Source: an uncultured Thermomicrobiaceae bacterium (GTDB taxonomy: Bacteria; Chloroflexota; Chloroflexia; Thermomicrobiales; Thermomicrobiaceae). From it: a stretch of 64,000 bases of DNA. Numbering within the stretch: the first letter of the stretch is position 1; every line of letters begins with the position of its first letter. The notes under the pieces are model-generated. The model was not told the origin of the DNA. It was given only the letters and a program-made list of their open reading frames with translations, and did not search any database. Location: positions 62,001-126,000 of the forward strand of contig CALKCJ010000018.1 of the NCBI GenBank assembly GCA_938082375.1, in the 5' to 3' direction. Shown here one piece after another: positions 16,926 to 25,342 of this stretch. A program made the translations under genes and the position numbers.

Positions 16926-18125
16926 CTACGGCGCTTGTGCCGGCCAGCTTCCGAGCGTCACTGTGATCTCCTGCCGCTGTCCATCGCGTACGACGGTGAG
17001 GCGAACAGTGTCACCCGGCGAGTGCCGACTGATCTGCTCGACGAGCTGGTCCATCGTCTCGACCGGCGTGCCGTCGACGGCGACGATGACGTCACCGCCC
17101 CGCGGCACCGAGCCATCACCGGTGCCCCTGCCGCCCCGGAGCCCGGCTTGATCCGCCGGGCTGCCTGGCACGACCTGAATCACCAGGACACCCTTGTCGA
17201 CCGAGAGCCCTTGCTCCTGGGCTAGGGCGGCGTCGACCGTCACCCCGCTAATGCCCAGCCAGGCAGGCTGGAGCCGTGCTCCCGCCTCGAGCTGCGGCAA
17301 CAGACGGCTGGCGGTATTGCTGGGAACCGCGAAGCCGATCCCGACCGAGCCACGGATCGGGCTCTCGATCATCGTGGTGATCCCGATGACCTCACTGTGC
17401 ACGTTGAAGAGCGGCCCGCCGGAGTTGCCCGGGTTGATCGGCGCGTCGGTCTGTAACAGCCCCGTCCTCGTCCGGCCGTCGCCAGGCTGCCAGGTGCGGT
17501 CGACTGCGCTGATGATCCCCTGGGTGACCGTCCCTTCGAGGCCGAACGGGCTGCCAATCGCGATGACGATGTCGCCGACTCGCACCTGGTCGGAGTCGCC
17601 GAGCGGGGCGACCGGGATGCCCTGCGGTAGCTCCACCTGGAGGACAGCGAGGTCGTTCCCGCTGTCGGTGCCGAGCACCTTCGCCTGGCGCACCTCGCCG
17701 TGACTGAAGCGGACGCGGACGTTGTCGACGCCCTCGACCACGTGGGCTGCGGTCAGCACCAGGCCGCGCTGATCGATCACGACGCCGGAGCCGGCTCCGA
17801 CCGGCGTTATCCCTCGCCGGCCACCGGCCGAGGCGATGATCTCCACCACCGCGTCGCCGACCGCGTCGTACACCGCACCAGCCACATTCCCGGGAGCTGC
17901 AAGCTGGTTCGCGACCGGCCGCGCCGTCACCGCCGATGCTGGCGCTCGAGTCGGCTCCGGTGCCAGCGACCAGGTGCCGAGCGCGGCCCCCGCAAACCCG
18001 GCCGCGAAGGCCGAGAGCAAGAGGCCGACCACCAGGGCGACGAGGCCAGAACGCCGCTGCCGATGCCGGCTCACTCTCGCGCCCTCTTCGGGCTGTTCCG
18101 ATTCTGCTTGATCCAAGTCGGACAT
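16926..18125 (-). CDS. htrA: HtrA/DegP-type serine protease with PDZ domain
   Basis: 399-residue membrane-anchored protease acting outside the cytoplasm on misfolded proteins. A cytoplasmic basic stretch (RHRQRR) precedes one membrane helix (about 28-50) and a Pro/Ala linker. The trypsin-like domain shows His128 in LTAAHVVEG, Asp158 in SGNDLAVL and Ser235 in INPGNSGGPL, the complete triad. A single PDZ domain fills residues about 295-395 (GVLVIQVVPGSPADQAGL ... GGDVIVAVDGTPV). The ATG at 18125 gives the shortest cytoplasmic tail. A two-component system lies directly upstream on the same strand, and phased repeats in the promoter suggest it controls this gene. Confidence 0.93.
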   Translation of the reverse strand: MSDLDQAESEQPEEGARVSRHRQRRSGLVALVVGLLLSAFAAGFAGAALGTWSLAPEPTRAPASAVTARPVANQLAAPGNVAGAVYDAVGDAVVEIIASAGGRRGITPVGAGSGVVIDQRGLVLTAAHVVEGVDNVRVRFSHGEVRQAKVLGTDSGNDLAVLQVELPQGIPVAPLGDSDQVRVGDIVIAIGSPFGLEGTVTQGIISAVDRTWQPGDGRTRTGLLQTDAPINPGNSGGPLFNVHSEVIGITTMIESPIRGSVGIGFAVPSNTASRLLPQLEAGARLQPAWLGISGVTVDAALAQEQGLSVDKGVLVIQVVPGSPADQAGLRGGRGTGDGSVPRGGDVIVAVDGTPVETMDQLVEQISRHSPGDTVRLTVVRDGQRQEITVTLGSWPAQAP

Positions 18126-18170
18126 CGATGACCTCCCTCTCACATCCTCCGAGCCCGTTGTCCAATGGAC

Positions 18171-18235
18171 AGCGTAGCCCGCGAACTTGAAGACACCCTA
18201 AGCCGGAGCTAAGAGAACGCACAGGTAAACCTAAG
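18171..18235 (-). promoter_or_regulatory. Probable response-regulator operator and promoter of htrA
   Basis: Reading toward htrA, seven-base units CTTAGGT, CTGTGCG, CTTAGCT and CTTAGGG start exactly 11 bases apart (18235 to 18196), each separated by four bases. Three of four carry CTTAG. One-turn direct repeats are the binding pattern of OmpR/PhoB-type regulators. The last unit overlaps the -35 position of a -10-like TACGCT (18171-18176), the usual place for an activator of this class. The regulator is most likely the response regulator encoded at 19712-20389. Confidence 0.6.
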
Positions 18236-18298
18236 AGTTCCCGAAGAGGTTGTCTGCACTGTGTAGCCGACAGTCGCGCCGGGGCCAGGAGCGGAGAC

Positions 18299-19705
18299 TC
18301 ATTCGCTGCCAGGCGGCAAGCTGGCTCGCGGGAGCACGACTGTAAAGACACTACCGCGGCCGGGCTCGCTCTGCACCGTGATCATGCCCTTCTGGGCTTC
18401 GATCAGCGACTTGGCGATCGCGAGGCCGAGCCCGGTGTTCTGACCGCTCCGCGACGCGTCGCCGCGGTAGAAGCGCTCGAAGATATGTGGCAGGGCAGCG
18501 GGGTCGATCCCCACGCCGGTATCGTGCACGCTGATCGCGACCTGCCCGTCGTGCGAGGCCGAGGTGACCGTGATCCGTCCTCCTTCCGGCGTGTACTTGA
18601 TGGCGTTGTCGAGCAGGATGAGCAGCACCTGCTTGAGCGCGTCACGGTCGGCCAGCACGGCGGTGCTGGTCTGGTCGTCCCAGCTCAAGGCGCGGCCATC
18701 GGCGAGCACCAGCGCCTGGCGGCACACCTCGTCGACCAGCGGGCGCACCGGCACGGGTTCGGTTCTCAGCGGCAGGCCAGCGTCAGTGCGAGCCAGGAGC
18801 AGCAGGCCGTTGACCAGACGGATCATCCGCTCGATCTCCTCGGCCACATCCTGCAGCACGGCAACCCGATCCTCCTCGCTGATCGGTGGATTTCGCCGCA
18901 GGAGGGCCACGTTACCGCGGATCGTCGTGAGCGGTGTGCGGAGCTCGTGCGAGGCATCGGCCACGAACCGCTGCTGCGCCTGGAGCGATTGCTCTACCTG
19001 CCGGTAGGCCGCCTGCAGCTCGGTCAGCATGGTGTTGAACGTCGTCGCCAGCGAGCCGATCTCGTCGCTCGGCCCCGAGTACTGGACGCGGCGGCTGAAG
19101 TCGCGCTGCGCGCCGATCTCCTGGGCCGTCTGGGTGATCCGGTTGATCGGGCGCAGGCTGAGCCCGGCGAGCCCCCAGCCGATCCCGAACGCGGCGATGG
19201 TCGCCAGCCCGGCTCCGACCGTCAGCGCCCACTTCAAGGCACCGAGTGCCCGATCCTGCTCGGCGAGCGAGCGGGCGACTTGGAGGATGCCGGCACTCTG
19301 GCCAGGGAACCGGAACGGCTTACTGTACACCAGCAGCCGTCCGTCGCCGGTGGAGACCGCCTCGGTCCACGACTTCGCCTCACCGGAGCGCAGCCGCTGC
19401 AGGCCCTCGTCGCTCAGCGGCAGGGTAAAGCCTCCGAGATTGGGCGACTTGTCGGCCACCTCGCCATCGAGCGTCCGCACCTGGACGTACGTCTCCGGTA
19501 CCGCGATCCGGCCGCGCGGCGTCTCGATGACGGTAAACGTGAACACGCCCTGCGCGAGGATCTGGGTCGCTTCCTCGACCAGCGCGTTCTGCTGGAAATC
19601 GAGCAAGATGCGTGACACCGTGACGTAGGTCGTCACGCTGAAGAGCACCAGGGTGGAGACTAGGATCGTGCTGTAGAGGAGCGTCAGCCGTAGCCGGATC
19701 GACAT
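18299..19705 (-). CDS. Sensor histidine kinase
   Basis: 468-residue membrane kinase. TM1 is at about 8-32, an extracytoplasmic sensor domain of about 125 residues follows, TM2 is at about 160-182 and a HAMP domain reaches about 236. HisKA begins with the phospho-acceptor His in ADASHELRTPLTTIRGN (about residue 255). The ATPase domain shows the N box LLDNAIKYTPEGG, G1 DTGVGI, F box FERFYRGD and G2 TGLGLAIAK. Its start lies 6 bases after the stop of the response-regulator gene, so the pair is co-transcribed. The next gene downstream is htrA; in Bacillus CssRS a similar pair senses envelope stress and controls HtrA, which I take as the likely role here. Confidence 0.93.
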   Translation of the reverse strand: MSIRLRLTLLYSTILVSTLVLFSVTTYVTVSRILLDFQQNALVEEATQILAQGVFTFTVIETPRGRIAVPETYVQVRTLDGEVADKSPNLGGFTLPLSDEGLQRLRSGEAKSWTEAVSTGDGRLLVYSKPFRFPGQSAGILQVARSLAEQDRALGALKWALTVGAGLATIAAFGIGWGLAGLSLRPINRITQTAQEIGAQRDFSRRVQYSGPSDEIGSLATTFNTMLTELQAAYRQVEQSLQAQQRFVADASHELRTPLTTIRGNVALLRRNPPISEEDRVAVLQDVAEEIERMIRLVNGLLLLARTDAGLPLRTEPVPVRPLVDEVCRQALVLADGRALSWDDQTSTAVLADRDALKQVLLILLDNAIKYTPEGGRITVTSASHDGQVAISVHDTGVGIDPAALPHIFERFYRGDASRSGQNTGLGLAIAKSLIEAQKGMITVQSEPGRGSVFTVVLPRASLPPGSE

Positions 19706-19711
19706 GGGTCG

Positions 19712-20389
19712 TCAGCTCTCGCGCAGCACGTAGCCGACCCCGCGCACCGTGTGGATCAAGCGCGGCTCGCCGCCGGCCTCGGTCTTCGCCCGCAAGTACC
19801 CGATGTAGACGTCGAGCACGCTGTCGTAGCCGTCGAAGTCATGCCCCCACACCGCCTGGAGGATCCGGCTCCGCGGCAGCACCCGGCGGGGGTTACGCAG
19901 GAAGAAGGCGAGCAAGTCGAACTCGCGCGGGCTGAGGGTAAAGGCTCGATCGCCGCGCCGCGTCTCCCGCGTGACCGGGTCGAGCCAGAGGTCGGCAAAG
20001 GTGAGCGGCTTCTCGTCGGCGGCCGGCTCGGCCCGCCGCAGCAGCGCGCGCACCCGTGCCAGCAGCTCGGCCGGGGCGAACGGCTTGACCAGATAGTCAT
20101 CGGCGCCGCTATCCAGGCCCACGACCCGGTCTTCCACCGCATCGCGCGCCGTCAGCATCAGCACCGGCGTCGTGTCGCCGGCCATCCGCAGCCGCTGGAT
20201 CACCGTCAGCCCGTCCAGCTTCGGCATCAGCCAGTCGAGCACCACCACGTCCGGGCGCTGCTCCTGTACCCTGGCCAATGCCTCCTGCCCATCGCTCGCC
20301 GTAATGACCTGGTAGCCCTCATAGGCGAGCGTCCGCCGGAGCATCTCGACGAGCCGCACGTCATCGTCCACGATCAGCACGGTCGCCAT
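19712..20389 (-). CDS. OmpR/PhoB-family response regulator
   Basis: 225-residue DNA-binding regulator. The receiver domain (1-115) has acidic residues VDDD (8-10), phospho-acceptor Asp52 in [12 protein letters not shown], Thr in LMLTARD and Lys in [10 protein letters not shown]. The winged-helix domain (about 130-225) has [16 protein letters not shown] and [12 protein letters not shown] ... [15 protein letters not shown]. The ATG at 20389 gives the normal [10 protein letters not shown] start. It is paired with the histidine kinase downstream. Its own upstream region has AAACCTATG (20440-20448), nearly identical to AAACCTAAG in the htrA operator, which hints at autoregulation but is a single weak half-site. 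Confidence 0.94.
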   Translation of the reverse strand: MATVLIVDDDVRLVEMLRRTLAYEGYQVITASDGQEALARVQEQRPDVVVLDWLMPKLDGLTVIQRLRMAGDTTPVLMLTARDAVEDRVVGLDSGADDYLVKPFAPAELLARVRALLRRAEPAADEKPLTFADLWLDPVTRETRRGDRAFTLSPREFDLLAFFLRNPRRVLPRSRILQAVWGHDFDGYDSVLDVYIGYLRAKTEAGGEPRLIHTVRGVGYVLRES

Positions 20390-20626
20390 GTCGGCATCCC
20401 CTCGGTGGCTCGTTTTTCGATCCGTGGTCAGGCGCACACAAACCTATGAACAGTACCAGCCCAGGCATCGTGAAATGGTACCACGCAGCTAATCCAGCGT
20501 TCTGAACCGCGCGCCAACTCACGGCAAGCGAGGTACTGTAGTCGTCCCACGGGAGCATGGCGTGCTGCTGAAGCTCAGCGGAGCGACAGTGCTGGCGAGC
20601 GAGCGCGGCAAAGAAGGGGGAGAGGG

Positions 20627-20824
20627 GTGCAGGTTCGGGAGGGGATAAGTACACTGCGGCTCCTCGCGGCGGTGCTGCTGCTCGCATTTGCCTTGGCCGC
20701 CTGTGGCGGGCAGGAGAACTCGACGACATCGCCGCCTGCAAGTAGCCGGACCGCCACGACCTCGCAGGCAACAGCGGCCACAGCGACGACCCCCCCACGC
20801 TATCTCCCGAACCGTCGGGCATGA
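20627..20824 (+). CDS. Lipoprotein signal-peptide fragment, frame-disrupted upstream part of the YceI gene
   Basis: 65 residues: a lipoprotein signal peptide with lipobox LAFALAAC-GG (Cys at about 26) and a Ser/Thr/Ala-rich linker (TTSPPASSRTATTSQATAATAT), then a stop shortly after a run of seven C (20790-20796). The linker is what normally joins a lipid-anchored Cys to a folded domain. The YceI domain follows at once in another frame, so this is best read as the first exon-like piece of one lipoprotein gene split by an indel. As sequenced it overlaps the next ORF as ATGA. Confidence 0.5.
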   Translation: MQVREGISTLRLLAAVLLLAFALAACGGQENSTTSPPASSRTATTSQATAATATTPPRYLPNRRA

Positions 20825-21303
20825 CGGCCGCAACCAGTCGCTTCCCGACGACACCGTCGGCGCCACGAGGGGGCAGCGGCGCGATCGTCCTGGCCCCCGA
20901 TGGGCGCATCGTGAGCGAGGAGTCCCGCTTCGAGGTCGACCTGCGCTCGCTGCGGAGCGACCAGCCTGGACGAGACACCTTCATCCAGCAGAACACCCTG
21001 AAGATCTTGCACTTCCCAACGGCGGTCTTCGAGCCGCGCGAAGCGAGCGGCCTGCCCTGGCCGCTACCGGAGAAGAGAGAGTTCACCTTCCACCTCACCG
21101 GTGATCCCGCTCTCCACGGAGTCACGCGCCCGGTCACCTGGGACGTCACTGCCCGGATCGAAGGCGACCGGCTGGTCGTCACCGCTGTCACTCAGGTAAC
21201 ATTCCCGGACTTCGGTATGGAGCAGCCGCGAGTCGCCCTCGTCCTTAGCGTGGAGGAGACGATCCAGCTCGAGCTGGACTTCACCCTCGGCCGGGAGCAG
21301 TGA
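20821..21303 (+). CDS. YceI-family domain protein (N-terminus frame-disrupted)
   Basis: 160 residues of the YceI lipid-binding beta-barrel family: GAIVLAPDGRIVSEESRFEVDLRSLRSDQPGRDTFIQQNTL, FPTAVFEP, HLTGDPALHGVTRPVTWDVTAR and VTFPDFG are family blocks. Residues 1-18 are not YceI-like; the expected SLPDDTVGATRG appears in the third frame just before a run of five G (20869-20873). So both ends of this N-terminal stretch look shifted, at C7 and G5 runs. If joined to the upstream lipoprotein signal, the product would be a surface-anchored YceI protein that may bind isoprenoid-like lipids. It is followed by a hydrolase gene with a GTGA overlap. Confidence 0.7.
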   Translation: MTAATSRFPTTPSAPRGGSGAIVLAPDGRIVSEESRFEVDLRSLRSDQPGRDTFIQQNTLKILHFPTAVFEPREASGLPWPLPEKREFTFHLTGDPALHGVTRPVTWDVTARIEGDRLVVTAVTQVTFPDFGMEQPRVALVLSVEETIQLELDFTLGREQ

Positions 21304-22493
21304 CTATGGCCCGCTCGCCCGCCACCACTCGACCCTTCGCCGGATCTGCTTGTGCCGCGCTTCTGCTCCTCACCCTGCTCGCTGCCTGTAGCTGGCGCAG
21401 CGAGTCATCCCCGGCCGCCGGCACCGCGACGTCGGTTGTATCGCGGGTGGCCAGCGGCACCACGCCGGTCGCGACCTCCGGCAGGGGCGCAGCTCAGGCA
21501 ACGCCGGCCCCACCCACCCCAATTGGGGCGGCACTGACCCTGGCCGCGACACCGTTTCCGCGCCCTCAGCCCACCCTACCGCTGCATCCGACCGCCACCC
21601 CTGGACTGACCCCGACGCCGCATCCCCTGGCGGACTACACGATCGATGGGTTGCGCCGACGCCAATACCCCGGCGGCACGATTGAGATCCTCGGCACGCT
21701 CGATGCCACCGATGCCTATACCCGCTACGCCATCGCCTACCCGAGCGACGGGTTGCGCATCACTGGGGTGATGCACGTGCCGCACGGTCAGGGCCCGTTC
21801 CCGGTGGTGATCCTCAACCACGGCTACATCCCGCCTGACCAGTACTGGCCTGGCGCCGACACCTGGCGCGAGGCCGACTTTCTCGCTCGCCGAGGCTACC
21901 TCTGTATCGCGCCCGACTTCCGCGGCTGGGCTGGCTCGGACCAGGGGCCCAACTATTTCCGCACGGGCATCGTCATCGACGTGCTGAACCTGGTCAGCTC
22001 GCTGCCCTCCGTGCCTCAGGCCGACCCGGAGCGCGTCGGGCTGTGGGGGCACAGCATGGGCGGCGGGCTGGTGGCCAAGGCGATCACGATCGACCCGCGG
22101 ATCGACGCTGCCGTGCTTTACGGGCCAGTCAGCGCCTACGACCTCGACAACATCCAGAAGTGGGGCGACGGGCTACCGGACGACAGCGACGACCCGCTGG
22201 CGCCGATCTACCGCGAAGCCGCCCGTGACCCGGCATTCATCCGGCTGACCTCCGCCACGTTCTACTTCCACTATGTCACTGCGGCCGTGCAGATCCACCA
22301 GGGCACGGCCGATACCGTTACGCCGCCCGAGTGGGCGCGCGCGATCCGCGATAGCCTCCAGCTGGCCGGCAGGAGCGTGGAGTACTACGAGTACCCGGGC
22401 CAGGGGCACGCCTTCCAGGGGCAAAGCTGGCAGCTCTTCATGGAGCGCACGGCCGCGTTCTTCGATGCCCACCTCAAAGGCACAACCACCTAG
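21300..22493 (+). CDS. Alpha/beta-hydrolase lipoprotein (dienelactone hydrolase/acylpeptidase-like)
   Basis: 397 residues. A lipoprotein signal with lipobox LLLLTLLAAC-S ends near residue 30. A Thr/Pro-rich linker runs to about 110, and an alpha/beta-hydrolase fold fills the rest. The nucleophile Ser is in LWGHSMGGGL (about residue 253), the oxyanion region in VVILNHGYIPPDQYW, and a late His in YPGQGHAFQG with an acid in HQGTADTV complete the likely triad. The fold suggests esterase or peptidase activity at the outer cell surface; substrate unknown. Starts GTG 21300 (overlapping the previous stop) and ATG 21306 are both possible. A hairpin terminator follows. Confidence 0.85.
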   Translation: MTMARSPATTRPFAGSACAALLLLTLLAACSWRSESSPAAGTATSVVSRVASGTTPVATSGRGAAQATPAPPTPIGAALTLAATPFPRPQPTLPLHPTATPGLTPTPHPLADYTIDGLRRRQYPGGTIEILGTLDATDAYTRYAIAYPSDGLRITGVMHVPHGQGPFPVVILNHGYIPPDQYWPGADTWREADFLARRGYLCIAPDFRGWAGSDQGPNYFRTGIVIDVLNLVSSLPSVPQADPERVGLWGHSMGGGLVAKAITIDPRIDAAVLYGPVSAYDLDNIQKWGDGLPDDSDDPLAPIYREAARDPAFIRLTSATFYFHYVTAAVQIHQGTADTVTPPEWARAIRDSLQLAGRSVEYYEYPGQGHAFQGQSWQLFMERTAAFFDAHLKGTTT

Positions 22494-22511
22494 CTGGCAC
22501 CGCTATCCGTC

Positions 22512-22530
22512 GCCTGCCCCACAGGCAGGC
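22512..22530 (+). terminator. Hairpin after the hydrolase gene
   Basis: GCCTGCC / GGCAGGC with a 5-base loop, 18 bases after the hydrolase stop, followed by CTCTT. Short but well placed. A second dyad, CTCCCAGT / ACTGGGAG (22568-22590), overlaps a TATACT and may instead belong to the sigma-factor promoter. Confidence 0.4.
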
Positions 22531-22685
22531 CTCTTGGCTGAGCAGCGCAGGGAACCAGGTTTCCAGTCTCCCAGTCCGGTATACTGGGAGGCTGCAGTAG
22601 GAGTTCTGGAATGCATCTCGAAGCGTCTCTGCGACGTATATCCCAATGCGGCGGGTTCTTTCGGCTCGCTGCCCGGACAAGCCAG

Positions 22686-23279
22686 ATGACCGGCGAGCTG
22701 CAGCGCCTCGACGATGCCGAGCTAGTGACGCTGACCGGCCAGGGCGAGGTTCGGGCGCTGGAAGTGCTCTACGACCGGTATGCCCGTGCGGCGTTCGCCT
22801 TCGCCGTCCGGATCGTCGGTGATCCGCTGGAAGCCGAGGAGATCCTGCAGGAGGCGTTCTTGCGGGTGTGGCAGCAGGCGAACCGGTTCCAGCACGCCCG
22901 GGGGAGCTTCGCGAGCTGGCTTTTGGGCATCACGCACAACCTGGCCATCGATACGTTGCGACGACGACAGCGGCGTCCACAGCGGGCTGATAAGGTCGAC
23001 TTTCTCGAGGTGCTGCGCAGCGAGGTCGATACCGCCGTCGACCTCGAAGAGGCAGCCGCGGTCGCCGAGCTGCGGCGACACGTGCAGGAGGCGATGGCTC
23101 AGTTACCGGAGCGGCAGCGCGAGGTGCTGGAGCTGGCGTACTTCCAGGGGCTGACCCAGCGCGAGATCGCCGAGTTGCTCGACGAGCCGCTCGGTACGGT
23201 CAAGACCAGGATGCGGCTGGGGCTGCAGAAGCTCCAAGAGGCCCTGCAGGCGCAGCGACCGGAGTCTTCGGGCTCATGA
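22686..23279 (+). CDS. ECF-type RNA polymerase sigma factor
   Basis: 197-residue extracytoplasmic-function sigma factor. Region 2 spans ALEVLYDRYARAAFAFAVRIVGDPLEAEEILQEAFLRVWQQANRF and the -10-contact helix in GSFASWLLGITHNLAIDTLRRRQRR. Region 4 spans LPERQREVLELAYFQGLTQREIAELLDEPLGTVKTRMRLGLQKL. It resembles the SigK/ECF19 type that pairs with RskA-like anti-sigma factors. I start at ATG 22686; the upstream residues in the track are not sigma-like. The next gene overlaps by 4 bases (ATGA) and encodes the expected partner. Confidence 0.93.
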   Translation: MTGELQRLDDAELVTLTGQGEVRALEVLYDRYARAAFAFAVRIVGDPLEAEEILQEAFLRVWQQANRFQHARGSFASWLLGITHNLAIDTLRRRQRRPQRADKVDFLEVLRSEVDTAVDLEEAAAVAELRRHVQEAMAQLPERQREVLELAYFQGLTQREIAELLDEPLGTVKTRMRLGLQKLQEALQAQRPESSGS

Positions 23280-24049
23280 GTGGCGGATCTGACCACGGCC
23301 GGGAGCACGTCGACGAGCTGATCGCCGCGTATGTGCTCGATGCGCTCGACCCCGATGAGCTGGAAGTGGTCGAACGACATCTGGAGCTCTGCGCGCGCTG
23401 CCAGCGAGCCGTGGCGGAGGCACGGGCAGCAGTCGACCTCCTGGCCTACCTGCCGGAGCCGCGTCCGGTTCCGCTGCGCGCTCGCCTGCGCCTGCGCTCG
23501 CGCCTGCGGGCTGAGGCGCCAGCGACGATTGACATCTCCCCCGGTCGTCTGCGTGGCCGGCTCGGCTGGGCAGCCGCCGCCGTCGCAGCGGCGCTGGCCC
23601 TTGTCTTCGCCTGGCAGACTCTTCAATCGCAGGCTGAAGTGCAGGAGCGTGAGGCGCGGGTGCGTCAGCTGGAGCAACGTGGCGAGGTGCTGGCCCAGTT
23701 CGTCAACAGCCGGCCGCACGGCTTCGTCATGCCGATCGAGGGCACTGCCGCCGCCCCGGGAGCGCGTGGCGGGATCATCCTCGACCCGACCAGCAACGCC
23801 GCGCTGGTGATGATCGAGGGACTGCCTCGCCTGCCGGCCGGGCAGGCGTACGTCGTCTGGCTCGTGGAAGGCGACCGGTACATCAACGCTGGCGTGTTGC
23901 CGGTGGACGACCAGGGCCGGGGCGAGCTGTACCTCACGCCGCAGCAGGCGCTCTCCACCTTCACGGGCATCGCCATCACAGTGGAGACCGGGGCTTTGGC
24001 GTCCAGCCCCAACGGCCAGCCGATCGTCCAGGCCACCATCGGCCGCTAG
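23276..24049 (+). CDS. Zinc-binding anti-sigma factor (RskA-like)
   Basis: 257 residues. The N-terminal cytoplasmic domain has the zinc anti-sigma motif HLELCARC (H-x3-C-x2-C, about residues 37-44) with AAYVLDALDPDELEVVERH before it. One membrane helix is at about 98-115 (WAAAAVAAALALVFAW). A coiled segment (EVQEREARVRQLEQRG) and an external RskA domain (GFVMPIEGT ... LPRLPAGQAYVVWLVEGDRYINAG) follow. In this family the protein holds the sigma factor until an external signal triggers its proteolysis. It is translationally coupled to the sigma gene. The stop shares a CTAG with the converging aminopeptidase gene. Confidence 0.9.
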   Translation: MSGGSDHGREHVDELIAAYVLDALDPDELEVVERHLELCARCQRAVAEARAAVDLLAYLPEPRPVPLRARLRLRSRLRAEAPATIDISPGRLRGRLGWAAAAVAAALALVFAWQTLQSQAEVQEREARVRQLEQRGEVLAQFVNSRPHGFVMPIEGTAAAPGARGGIILDPTSNAALVMIEGLPRLPAGQAYVVWLVEGDRYINAGVLPVDDQGRGELYLTPQQALSTFTGIAITVETGALASSPNGQPIVQATIGR

Positions 24050-25149
24050 ACCACGATTTGGCCGTCCTTCATGAAGAGCTGGCCATCGACCCAGACCTCG
24101 CTCCGCTCGCGCAGGTCGCAGATCATGTCCCAGTGCACCGCCGACTGGTTGCGACTGCCGGTCTCTGGGTAGCCGGCTCCGATGGCGACATGGATCGTCC
24201 CGCCGATCTTCTCGTCGAAGAGGATGTGGCCGGTGAAGCGCGTGATCTTTCGGTTCAGCCCGAAGGCGAACTCGCCGAGGTAACGCGCTCCCTCATCGGT
24301 CTCCAGCATCCGGTGCAGGAACGGCTCGTTGCGGGCTGCCGTCGCCTTGACCACTCGCCCCTCTTCGAACCAGAGGCGGATGTCCTCCACGCGCCGTCCG
24401 TTGACGATCGAGGGGAAGCTGAAGCGGATGTGGCCGGTCACCGTGTTTTCGACCGGGCCGGTGAAGATCTCCCCATCAGGGAAGTTCTTGCGGCCGTCGG
24501 CGCTGATGAACGTCCGCCCGGCGATCGAGAGGCGGAGGTCGGTGTCGGGCGCCAGGATGTGTACCTCGCGCTTGCCCTTCAGCCAGTCGATCAGGCGCTG
24601 CTGCTCCTGTCCCTGAGCCTGCCAGGCGGCCACGGGGTCGTCAGCGTCAAGCATGCCCGCCTGGTAGACGAACTCCTCGTACTCCGCCAGCGACATCTCC
24701 GCCTCCTGGGCGTAGGCGTTGGTCGGGAAGAGGGTCAAGCACCAGTTGAGCTTGCCCTCGGCCGCGCGCTGCAAGTAGATCCGGCGCAGCTCGGTGCGTG
24801 CCCGCTGGTAGACCTGCTGGCGCTGTGGGTCGATGCTGGTGAGCGCGCGCGTATTGCTCTCCCCGAGGATGCGGAGCAACGCATCCGCCTGCGCGGGCCC
24901 TAAGCGCTCGTCGGGCGTAATGTACTCGAGCTGCCGGTCGCTCGCCGTACGGAAGAAGATCTCGCTCAAGCCCGGGAGTGTGACCTGCACTGCTGGGTGC
25001 GCGCCGCGCTCGAGCACGAGGCGGAAGACCGCCCGGATTAACGGCTCGGCCAGCGGTGTGCCCCCGATGACGACGAGCTGCCCGGGCTGCACCGCCAGCG
25101 AGTAGTCCACTAGCACGCGCGCCAGCTTCTCGATGTGTGGATCGGCCAT
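24046..25149 (-). CDS. M29-family metallo-aminopeptidase (AmpS/aminopeptidase T type)
   Basis: 367-residue cytosolic dimetal aminopeptidase of the family first known from Thermus aquaticus and Geobacillus. Expected metal-site residues are visible in NFPDGEIFTGP (Glu), GEFAFGLN (Glu), FDEKIGGTIHVAIGAGYPETG (His and Tyr) and SAVHWDMICDL (His and Asp). Length matches the family (about 370-410). It removes N-terminal residues, often Leu, in peptide turnover. The RBS GGAGGACG precedes ATG 25149. It is a single gene converging on the anti-sigma gene with a 4-base overlap. Confidence 0.92.
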   Translation of the reverse strand: MADPHIEKLARVLVDYSLAVQPGQLVVIGGTPLAEPLIRAVFRLVLERGAHPAVQVTLPGLSEIFFRTASDRQLEYITPDERLGPAQADALLRILGESNTRALTSIDPQRQQVYQRARTELRRIYLQRAAEGKLNWCLTLFPTNAYAQEAEMSLAEYEEFVYQAGMLDADDPVAAWQAQGQEQQRLIDWLKGKREVHILAPDTDLRLSIAGRTFISADGRKNFPDGEIFTGPVENTVTGHIRFSFPSIVNGRRVEDIRLWFEEGRVVKATAARNEPFLHRMLETDEGARYLGEFAFGLNRKITRFTGHILFDEKIGGTIHVAIGAGYPETGSRNQSAVHWDMICDLRERSEVWVDGQLFMKDGQIVV

Positions 25150-25342
25150 CGTCCTCCCTCCTCTGTCTCTGTGGGATGGTACCGCACGAGCGCGCGTGAC
25201 GACCTAGAACGTCCGGGCGGAGTTGCCTGGGAGAGCGGGAGTACCGGACAGAATAGAGTAGTACCTTTGGCCCTATCCGTTCTCCCCCAAAAGGCATATG
25301 CTGGAAGTCAGCAGCGGGCCTCGGGAGTGAGAACGGTTTGAG

